Shown here: positions 57,303 through 64,000 of the stretch, in pieces
Layout: every line of letters begins with the position of its first letter
How positions within the stretch are numbered: the first letter of the stretch is position 1
Assembly: GCF_038958875.1 (NCBI RefSeq)
Contig: NZ_CP152407.1
Coordinates: 3,975,501-4,039,500 of the forward strand
Source: Acidovorax sp. FHTAMBA
Lineage (GTDB): Bacteria; Pseudomonadota; Gammaproteobacteria; Burkholderiales; Burkholderiaceae_C
DNA length: 64,000 nt
Direction of reading: 5' to 3'
Made by a program: the position numbers and the translations under genes
Notes under the pieces: model-generated
What the model was told of the DNA's origin: nothing
What the model saw: only the letters and a program-made list of their open reading frames with translations
The model's database searches: none

Positions 57303-59222
57303 GTGCTGTTCCGAATCCTGCGCCCCGCCACTGCCAATGCTCCAACGCCGGCCCCCTGGTCGGCGTTGCTGCTTATTGGCGCGCTGTGCCTGCAGGGCTG
57401 CAGCCTGCTGCCATTGAACGGTACAGAGGGCGACACCGACGCACCCGGCGCGCCCGTGGTGGCCGAATCGGCCTCGCCATCGTTCGCGGTCGAGGTGCGG
57501 GCGCCCGACGAGGTGCGCGAGACGCTGGAGCGCCATCTGGAACTGCAGCGCTTTCGCAACCTGCCCGATCTGCAGGCCGCCGAGCTGCAGCGCCTGCTGG
57601 GCGCGGCCGATGCCAACGCCCGCGAGCTGCTGGGCACGATGGGGTACTTTGCGCCCACCATCACGGTCGAGCTCACCGAAACCCCGGCCAGCGCAGGCGC
57701 GCCGCGCACCGTGGTCATCACCGTGCAGCCCGGCCCGCAGACCCGCATTGCCAGTGCCGACATCGGCTTTTCCGCCCTGTCGGGCAACGATGCGGAGGGC
57801 CGCACACGCCAGCAGCTGCGCGTGCAGCGCAACTGGTCGCTGCCCCCCGGCCTGCCGTTTACCCAGTCTGCATGGGACTCTGCCAAGAATGGCGGCCTGC
57901 GTGAACTGCAGGTGCGCCGCTTTCCCACGGCGCGCATTGCCAACAGCCGTGCCGAGGTGGATGCCGATACCCACGAGGCCAAGCTGAGCGTGACGTACGA
58001 CCCGGGCCCGCCCTACCGCTTCGGGCCCTTGCGGGTCGAAGGCAGCGAGCGCTACGCCGCCGATGGCGCAAGCCGCCTGGCCCGCCTGCCTACCGGTGCT
58101 GTGTACGACGAGGCCGAAATGCTGGATGCCCAGCTGCGCCTGGCCAGCAGCGGCTATTACGACGCCGTGTTCCTCACGCTCGATACCGAGGGCACCGACC
58201 CGCAGGCCGCACCCGTGGTGGCCAAGGTGCGGGAGGCGCCGCTGCAAAAGCTGGTCTTCGGCCCCGGCTTTTCGACCGACAGCGGCGCACGCCTGTCGCT
58301 GGAGCACATCCACAACCAGCTGCCCTTGATCGGCTGGCGCGCGGTGAGCAAGCTCTCGCTGGACCGCGAGACCAAACACGCCAGCAGCGAATGGACTGAC
58401 CTGCCCGATGACAACGGCTGGCGCTGGTTTGCCGGCGCCCAGCTGCAGCGCGAGGCCACCGGCGACTACGACGTCAACAGCGGGCGCCTGCGCTCCGGGC
58501 GCAGCAAAAGCAGCAAGCACATCGACCGCAACTACTTTCTGCAGTACGACTACGCGCACAGCCAGGGGCTGGCCGCCAACGCGCTCTCGCCCGCAGATTC
58601 CAGCGCCGCCCTGAGCATCAACTACGGCTGGACGGGCCGCTATTTCAACAGCCTGACCGCACCCACCCGCGGCCACGGCATTGCGGTGGAGCTGGGCCTG
58701 GGTACCACACTGCGGCCCGAGCGCGACCCCTTTGTGCGTGCGCTGGTGCGCTGGCAGTCCTTCGTTCCCGCCGGCCGGGTGACCGACAGCGCGGGCGTGG
58801 GGCGCAACGCCCGTGTGGCGCTGCGCGCCGAAGCCGGTGTGGTGCTGGCCCGCGATGGTGCCCAGGTGCCCGTGACCCAGCTTTTTCTGACCGGGGGGGA
58901 TACCACCGTGCGCGGCTATGGCTACCGCAGCATCGGCGCACGCACCGACAACGGCCAGATTTACGGTGGCCGCACCATGGCAGCGGGCAGCGTGGAATGG
59001 CAGCGCCCCATCGTCTACAAGGGTCAGATGACAGACTGGGAGAGCGCCGTGTTCATGGATGCGGGCGCCGTGGCGGACAAGGTCGGTGACCTGAGCCCCC
59101 GCGTGGGGCTGGGCGCAGGCGTGCGCTGGCGCAGCCCCGTGGGCCCGGTGCAGGCGGATCTGGCCTACGGCGTGAAGACCCAAGAGGTGCGGCTGCACCT
59201 GCGCCTGGGGTTCAGCTTCTGA
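57303..59222 (+). CDS. tamA: TamA-like outer-membrane Omp85 protein
   Basis: About 639 residues from GTG 57303 (TTG 57279 is the alternative; no ATG). A signal segment with LCLQGC may be a lipoprotein or ordinary cleavage site. Three POTRA-type repeats (about 60-270) precede a 16-strand beta-barrel that ends LHLRLGFSF, the canonical aromatic terminal residue. Conserved barrel motif VRGYGYRS is present (GGDTTVRGYGYRSIG). It forms the outer-membrane half of the TAM complex and overlaps tamB by one base. Confidence 0.93.
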   Translation: MLFRILRPATANAPTPAPWSALLLIGALCLQGCSLLPLNGTEGDTDAPGAPVVAESASPSFAVEVRAPDEVRETLERHLELQRFRNLPDLQAAELQRLLGAADANARELLGTMGYFAPTITVELTETPASAGAPRTVVITVQPGPQTRIASADIGFSALSGNDAEGRTRQQLRVQRNWSLPPGLPFTQSAWDSAKNGGLRELQVRRFPTARIANSRAEVDADTHEAKLSVTYDPGPPYRFGPLRVEGSERYAADGASRLARLPTGAVYDEAEMLDAQLRLASSGYYDAVFLTLDTEGTDPQAAPVVAKVREAPLQKLVFGPGFSTDSGARLSLEHIHNQLPLIGWRAVSKLSLDRETKHASSEWTDLPDDNGWRWFAGAQLQREATGDYDVNSGRLRSGRSKSSKHIDRNYFLQYDYAHSQGLAANALSPADSSAALSINYGWTGRYFNSLTAPTRGHGIAVELGLGTTLRPERDPFVRALVRWQSFVPAGRVTDSAGVGRNARVALRAEAGVVLARDGAQVPVTQLFLTGGDTTVRGYGYRSIGARTDNGQIYGGRTMAAGSVEWQRPIVYKGQMTDWESAVFMDAGAVADKVGDLSPRVGLGAGVRWRSPVGPVQADLAYGVKTQEVRLHLRLGFSF

Positions 59223-62200
59223 TGGCAACGCGCACCCCGCCACCGCCACCACCCCGCGACCGCGCCTCCGATTTCAGCGCCGGGGCCACCACGGCCGGGC
59301 GTGCACCACCCCGGCGCGCGCCACGTGCCGTGCGCGCGCTGGGCTGGCTGCTGCTCAGCCTGGTGGCGCTGGTGCTGGTGGCCGCAACGGGCGTCTGGTG
59401 GTGGGCGGGCAGCAGCACATCGCTGGCCGCTGCCCTTGCGCGTGCGGCGCAGTACCTGCCCGCCGACCAGACGCTGGAAAGCCGCGAGGTGTCGGGCGCG
59501 CTGCGCAGCGGCGGGCGCATTGGCTGGCTGCGCTGGAGCAGCCCCACCCTGGCGGTGGAGGTGACCGACATCCGCCTGGGCTGGCAGCTGGCTCCCTTGC
59601 TGCAGCGCCGTCTCGAGCTGGGCGAGGTGCACGCTGCGCGCGTGCTGATCACGCCCCAGACGCCTGCGGTTCCCCCACCCGATACGCCCCTGAATCCCCT
59701 GACAGAGCTGGTGCTGCCGCTGCAGATCGGTGTGCCGTTTCGGGTCGATGCCATCCAGTGGGCGGGCCCCACCGCCGTGCAGGCCCATGGGCTGCAAGGC
59801 GACTACCGCTTTGACGGCGGCGAGCACCGGCTGAACATCGATCAGGTGCAACTGGCCCAGGGCCGCTACAGCGCCCGCGCCACCTTGCAGGCCCGGACGC
59901 CCATGGCCCTGGATGTGACGGTGGAGGGCAACGTGCAGACCACTGTGCCAGGCAGCACGTCCACCACCCCGATCCAGCTGGGCGCCCACGCCACGCTGCA
60001 GGGCACCCTGGCCACGGCGGCGGCGCAGCTGGAGCTCCAGGCGCGCGTGAGCCCCGCCGCAGATGCGGCACCGGCGGGATCGGCAAACCCAGCCTCCGCA
60101 GAGCCCATGCAGGCTGATGTGCAGGCCACACTGGCCCCGTGGGCGTCACAGCCTGTGCAGGCGGCCACCGCCACCTTGCGCGCGGTGAACCTGGCAGCGC
60201 TGTGGCCGCAGGCCCCTGCCACGCAGCTGCACGGCACGCTGCAGGCCGGCCCTGCGCCAGTGGGCACCAAAGACCGCAGCAGCGCCACGACCAGCCCATC
60301 GAGCGGCTGGTCGCTGGAGGCCCGGCTGCGCAACGACCTCCCCGGCCCGTGGGACCAGGCCCGCCTGCCGCTGACCGCCCTGCAAGCCAGCGCCACCTAC
60401 GACGGCAGCCGGTGGGATGTGCCCGGCGCCACGCTCCAGGCGGGCGGCGGCAGCGCCGCCGTGCAAGGCCACTTCACCCCCGCCACCGGCGCGCTGGAGG
60501 GCCAGGCCGAGCTGCGCGGCCTGCGGCCCGACGCCTTGCACACCGCGCTGGCTGCGGCGCCGCTCTCGGGCCGCATCCGCGCCGAAACGCAAGGCACCGC
60601 CGTGCGCTTCAACGCCGACATCCGCGCCACCCCCGGCCCGGCCGCGCGCAGTACCACCCCTGCGCGTGCTGTACGCACCACGGGCCCCGCCCCGCTGCGC
60701 ATCAACACCCTCACCGCGCAAGGCAGCTGGCAACCACCCGGCCCCGCGCAGGGCACAGACAGCGTCGGCACCCTGCAGCTCGACCGCCTGCTGCTCGATG
60801 CCCTGCAGGCGCGCGCAGAGGCGACCGGCTTGCGCATTGCGCTGGGTGCACAGTCCGCCCAGGGGCAGCTGACACTCACCGTGCCCGGCGCCACGGCGCG
60901 GGCCAACGGGCAGATCGCCCCCCAGACGGGTGCGGGCGATCTGCAGGTGCAGTGGGCCGACGCCGACCGCACTATCCAATGGCTGACCACCCTGCCCTTT
61001 GTGGGTGCCAACCTGCAGCGCTCCGTACGGGGCGCGGCAGCCAAAGGTACGGCACAGCTCACCGCGCGGTGGAAGGGCGGCTGGCAAACCGCCGCCCGGC
61101 AACTGCAAGCCGCCAGCAGCGGCAACGCACTGCCCACAGGCAAAGACCTGTTCGAGCTGCAAGCCACGCTCACCACGCCCCAGCTGGACCTGACGCTGCC
61201 AGCCACTGCCACCGGCGCAGAACCCGGCGCAGCCACCCTGCAACCCGTTCAGCTGCGCGCGTTGAGCGCCACGCTGTCGGGCAGCCTGGCCCAGGCATCG
61301 CTGGTGCTCAATGGCGAGGCCCGAACCCTTGGCCCGCAAGCGCTGCGGGCCACAGTGCAAACCCGCCTGGCCGGTGGCATGCCCGCCGCCGGGCAATGGA
61401 AGGCACAGATCAGCGAGCTGCGCCTGCAGGCGCAAGACGCGCAGCGCCCCGGCCCCTGGGCGCTGCAGCTGGCCGAGCCGGTATCGGTCAACGTCAACAG
61501 ATCGGCAAGCGGGCTCACGCTGCAAACCTCGGCCGGGCAGGCACGCCTGACGGGGCCGGCGCCCGGCACCGTCACCCTGCGCTGGCAGCCCGTGCGCGTG
61601 GTGACCAGTGCTAGCGCAGGCACACCCGCCACGCTGCAAACCCAGGGCACGCTGCAAGGCCTGCCCATGGCGTGGGTGGAAGCGCTGGGCCTGGGTGGCA
61701 AAACGGGCAGCGCGGGCGCGCCGGGCAGCCCCGCTCAGCCGCTGCTGGCGCGCATGGGCCTTTCCACCAGCGTGGTACTGGACGGGCAGTGGAGCGTGGA
61801 CACCACCCGCAGCCTGCGGGCCAGCGCCAGCCTGCGCCGTGCCAGCGGCGATCTGCGCATCCTGGCGGGCGACGCCACCGCCGTGACCGCCGTGCAAAGC
61901 AGCGGCCAGGGCACGGGCGCAGGCGCCGTCACTGCCATCGCCACGGAGGCCTCCGCCAGAACCCCGGGCCCGGGCGCAGGCAGCCCCGCAGGCGTGCGCC
62001 AGGCAGAAATTTCTGTCGAAGCCGAAGGCGACGCCCTGCGCGCCCGTCTGCTGTGGACCAGCGACCGAGCGGGCGAGGTCGACGCCACCGTCAGCACCCG
62101 CCTGGCACCTGCCACCGCAGACAACCCCATCACCTGGGCCGCCGACGCGCCGCTGGCCGGCACCCTGCGCGCCCGCCTGCCCGATGTGGGCGTGTGGTCG

Positions 62201-63550
62201 GCGCTGGCGCCGCCCGGCTGGCGCGTGCGCGGCACGCTCGATGCCAGCGCCACCTTGTCGGGCACCCGCAATGCACCGCTCTGGGCCGGCACGCTGGGCG
62301 CTGACGACATGGCCGTGCGCTCGGTGGTCGACGGCGTGGACCTGCAGGGCGGGCGCCTGCGGGCCACGCTGCAGGGCAACCAGCTCAACATCACCGAGTT
62401 GCGCCTGCAGGGCGGGCGCGGCAGCAGCGCACGCATTGCGGGCTTCAGCGGCAACCGCACGGCGGCGTCGCAAGACGGCGGCACGCTCACCGGCACCGGC
62501 CGCATCACCTGGGGCAACAGCGCCACCGCAGCCACGGGCATGTCAGGCATTGCCATGTCGATGCAGGCCGAGGCCAAAGCGCTGCAGGTGCTGGTGCGCG
62601 CCGACCGCCAGGTCAGCGTCTCGGGCACCGTGCAGGCGCAGCTGCAGCAGGGCCAGATCAGCCTGCGCGGCACGCTCACCACCGACCGCGCCACCATCAT
62701 CCTGCCCGACGAATCTGCGCCCACGCTGGGGTCTGACGTGGTGGTGCGCTCCAAAGCCAAAGACCTTGCCGACCAGGCCCGGGCCCAGGCCGCCGCCAAG
62801 GCGAGCCAGGTGGCGGCCCAGGCCGAAACCGCCAAGCCGCCCGACATTGCGATCACCCTCAACCTGGGGCGCGACTTTGCCCTGAGCGGCCACGGCATCA
62901 CCACACGCCTCACGGGCGAGGTGGAGATCCGCAGCAGCGCCGTGCCCGGCGCCCCGCCGCGCGTGACTGGCGAGGTGCGCACCGACGAAGGCCGCTACCG
63001 CGCCTGGGGCCAGATGCTGAACGTGGAAACCGGCCTGATCCGGTTCAACGGCCCGTACAACAACCCCTCGCTCGACATTCTGGCGCTGCGCCCCAACATC
63101 CGCGTGCGCGCCGGTGTGCAGGTCACCGGCACCGCGCAGGCGCCCCGGGTCACGCTGTATTCCGACCCCGAGCTGCCCGACGCCGAGAAGCTCTCGTGGG
63201 TGGTGCTGGGCCGCGATGCCGCTGCCGGCGGTGCCGAAGCCACCGTGCTCCAGCAGGCCGCCCTGGCGCTGCTCGGCCGGGGCAACAATCCGGGCGCGGG
63301 CATCGCCAGTCGGCTCGGCCTGGACGAAATCGGCGTCAAAGGGCCTGCTGCGGGTGAAGACGCATCCACCGCGGCCCTCACCCTGGGCAAGCGGCTCTCA
63401 CAAGATCTGTATGTGACGTACGAACGCAGCCTGTCGGGCACGCTGGGCACGCTCTACATCTTCTACGACCTCACCCGCAGCCTCACGCTGCGCGGGCAGA
63501 CAGGCGAGAAAAGCGCGGTGGACATCATCTACACCGTGAAGTACGACTGA
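59222..63550 (+). CDS. tamB: TamB, inner-membrane translocation and assembly module subunit
   Basis: 1,442 residues. An N-terminal single span (about 42-60) is followed by a very long beta-helical periplasmic region rich in Ala, Gln, Thr and Gly, and a C-terminal DUF490 domain (about 1100-1442) with RVTGEVRTDEGRYRAWGQ and GLIRFNGPYNNPSLDILALR. It bridges the envelope with TamA to insert autotransporters or move phospholipids. ATG overlaps the tamA stop as TGATG. Length exceeds the E. coli protein by about 180 residues through low-complexity expansions. Confidence 0.94.
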   Translation: MATRTPPPPPPRDRASDFSAGATTAGRAPPRRAPRAVRALGWLLLSLVALVLVAATGVWWWAGSSTSLAAALARAAQYLPADQTLESREVSGALRSGGRIGWLRWSSPTLAVEVTDIRLGWQLAPLLQRRLELGEVHAARVLITPQTPAVPPPDTPLNPLTELVLPLQIGVPFRVDAIQWAGPTAVQAHGLQGDYRFDGGEHRLNIDQVQLAQGRYSARATLQARTPMALDVTVEGNVQTTVPGSTSTTPIQLGAHATLQGTLATAAAQLELQARVSPAADAAPAGSANPASAEPMQADVQATLAPWASQPVQAATATLRAVNLAALWPQAPATQLHGTLQAGPAPVGTKDRSSATTSPSSGWSLEARLRNDLPGPWDQARLPLTALQASATYDGSRWDVPGATLQAGGGSAAVQGHFTPATGALEGQAELRGLRPDALHTALAAAPLSGRIRAETQGTAVRFNADIRATPGPAARSTTPARAVRTTGPAPLRINTLTAQGSWQPPGPAQGTDSVGTLQLDRLLLDALQARAEATGLRIALGAQSAQGQLTLTVPGATARANGQIAPQTGAGDLQVQWADADRTIQWLTTLPFVGANLQRSVRGAAAKGTAQLTARWKGGWQTAARQLQAASSGNALPTGKDLFELQATLTTPQLDLTLPATATGAEPGAATLQPVQLRALSATLSGSLAQASLVLNGEARTLGPQALRATVQTRLAGGMPAAGQWKAQISELRLQAQDAQRPGPWALQLAEPVSVNVNRSASGLTLQTSAGQARLTGPAPGTVTLRWQPVRVVTSASAGTPATLQTQGTLQGLPMAWVEALGLGGKTGSAGAPGSPAQPLLARMGLSTSVVLDGQWSVDTTRSLRASASLRRASGDLRILAGDATAVTAVQSSGQGTGAGAVTAIATEASARTPGPGAGSPAGVRQAEISVEAEGDALRARLLWTSDRAGEVDATVSTRLAPATADNPITWAADAPLAGTLRARLPDVGVWSALAPPGWRVRGTLDASATLSGTRNAPLWAGTLGADDMAVRSVVDGVDLQGGRLRATLQGNQLNITELRLQGGRGSSARIAGFSGNRTAASQDGGTLTGTGRITWGNSATAATGMSGIAMSMQAEAKALQVLVRADRQVSVSGTVQAQLQQGQISLRGTLTTDRATIILPDESAPTLGSDVVVRSKAKDLADQARAQAAAKASQVAAQAETAKPPDIAITLNLGRDFALSGHGITTRLTGEVEIRSSAVPGAPPRVTGEVRTDEGRYRAWGQMLNVETGLIRFNGPYNNPSLDILALRPNIRVRAGVQVTGTAQAPRVTLYSDPELPDAEKLSWVVLGRDAAAGGAEATVLQQAALALLGRGNNPGAGIASRLGLDEIGVKGPAAGEDASTAALTLGKRLSQDLYVTYERSLSGTLGTLYIFYDLTRSLTLRGQTGEKSAVDIIYTVKYD

Positions 63551-63585
63551 GCCCGCACCCTCGCGGCCGAGGCCGCAGCGCCCAC

Positions 63586-63591
63586 TACAAT
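63586..63591 (+). promoter_or_regulatory. Candidate -10 box of the tRNA-Arg gene
   Basis: TACAAT sits 16 bases before the tRNA 5' end. A clear -35 was not found, because the upstream sequence is a GC-rich hairpin (63563-63576). Moderate support. Confidence 0.4.
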
Positions 63592-63606
63592 GCGCGGCTG
63601 TCTCGC

Positions 63607-63681
63607 CTCCTCGTAGTTCAATGGATAGAACGAGTGCCTCCTAAGCGCTAGATACAGGTTCGATTCCTGTCGAGGGGACCA
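63607..63681 (+). tRNA. tRNA-Arg (CCU anticodon)
   Basis: The acceptor stem pairs CTCCTCG with CGAGGGG (one G-U), the D arm GTTC/GAAC, the anticodon stem AGTGC/GCGCT with loop CTCCTAA (anticodon CCT) and the T arm ACAGG/CCTGT with loop TTCGATT. The discriminator A and the CCA end are genomically encoded. It reads AGG codons. Confidence 0.95.
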
Positions 63682-63690
63682 TATTCATAG

Positions 63691-63740
63691 TCAAAATGGC
63701 CTCCAGCGCTTGCTGTATAAGCGCCTGCAGCTATCAAATT
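63691..63740 (+). repeat. Interspersed palindromic repeat, copy 11
   Basis: GGCCTCCAGCGCTTGCTG, TATAAGCGCC, TGCAGCTATC and an A-rich tail, ten bases past the tRNA 3' end. Confidence 0.85.
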
Positions 63741-63775
63741 TGCGCAGTTGAAGGCCGTACTCCGGCCGGACAGGC

Positions 63776-64000
63776 TCAGGTACGGCGGGCCGGGGCGTCC
63801 GATGCAGGGGCCGTTTCGCCGGTACCCACCGCCGTACCAGCCGCCGCGCCGCCAAGCGCACCTGCGATGCCGCCTACCGTGCCTCCAACGAGGACACCAA
63901 CCGGGCCGGCGACCGCCACACCAACGGCCGCGCCAGCCGCTGCGCCCGCCATCATTCCGCCACCCATCAGCACCGACTGGGACTCGCGCTCAGCGTCTTC
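63776..64000 (-). CDS. Glycine-zipper membrane protein (partial)
   Basis: The frame is open to the window edge, so the start lies beyond base 64000. The visible 74 residues begin EDAERESQSVL, then GGGMMAGAAAGAAVGVAVAG, then GALGGAAAGTAVG: repeated GxxxG steps typical of glycine-zipper proteins that form membrane helices. The ATG at 63973 (MLMGGG) is not needed. The C-terminus is short and polar (DAPARRT). Function unknown. Confidence 0.7.
   Translation of the reverse strand, partial: EDAERESQSVLMGGGMMAGAAAGAAVGVAVAGPVGVLVGGTVGGIAGALGGAAAGTAVGTGETAPASDAPARRT

Noticed and set aside
59900..62500. Large open frames on the minus strand across TamB (for example to 62473)
   Set aside because: GC-rich antisense shadow frames; no ribosome site, no domain, and complete overlap with the clear tamB gene.

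Overview
This window looks like chromosomal DNA of a GC-rich betaproteobacterium of the family Comamonadaceae, close to Acidovorax. The evidence is the gene content and order: a large aa3 cytochrome oxidase cluster with small betaproteobacterial assembly proteins, ftsY divergent from an M16 peptidase pair with rsmD, CIRCE-controlled rpoH, and two Bug-type binding proteins. A short interspersed repeat (AGCGCTT, about 5 nt, AAGCGC, then AGCTAT and an A/T-rich tail) also occurs about twelve times. Almost everything reads as core housekeeping. The clearest foreign DNA is one complete IS3-family insertion sequence at 52.3-53.6 kb.

Layout. 0-3 kb: end of a LuxR-type response regulator, a lone receiver protein, moeB and a carboxy-terminal processing protease. 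3.2-9.6 kb: gpmA, a rhodanese-grxC-secB-gpsA run, a 24-residue membrane peptide, lysA divergent from lysR, and coaD. 9.8-14.9 kb: an accessory block with a DUF3667-like membrane protein, a LuxR-family regulator and a tightly coupled four-gene operon headed by a metalloprotease-TPM fusion. 14.9-24.3 kb: rsmD and two M16 proteins (one without the zinc motif) divergent from ftsY, then a GGDEF-EAL protein, cutA and rpoH. 24.3-35.2 kb: a Bug protein, then the cytochrome oxidase cluster on the minus strand (DUF2244, ctaC, ctaD, small assembly protein, ctaG, DUF2970, ctaE, SURF1, Sco-like protein, ctaA, ctaB, SCO1). 35.3-45.3 kb: bioC-like, comF, trmL, a LysR regulator, MaoC, orphan ParA, LysE, a Kef-type antiporter, a TRIC channel, transglutaminase, thioesterase and a small secreted protein. 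45.4-50.8 kb: a beta-ketoadipate lower-pathway cluster (pcaI, pcaJ, pcaF, an SDR, a Bug protein) divergent from an IclR regulator. 50.9-57.2 kb: small DUF genes, the IS, a diheme cytochrome c, and a MoxR-GNAT-VWA operon. 57.3-64 kb: tamA-tamB, tRNA-Arg(CCU) and a partial glycine-zipper protein.

The most unusual signal is how the interspersed repeat enters genes. Read antisense in one frame it encodes a hydrophobic stretch, and it supplies most of the signal peptide of two unrelated exported proteins (the inactive M16 peptidase and the SCO1 lipoprotein). Other copies supply the start codons of gpsA and pcaJ, the stop codons of lysR, the kef-type gene and a GNAT gene, and the ribosome binding site of the VWA gene. 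A degenerate copy appears to lie inside gpsA. Other notable items are a perfect CIRCE operator in front of rpoH, the metalloprotease-TPM operon, a 164-bp imperfect palindrome, and a PcaU/PcaR-like triple-repeat operator.

No gap between genes exceeds 300 bases. The larger ones (9578-9827, 22997-23269, 44623-44882) are covered by the entries for the sites they contain.
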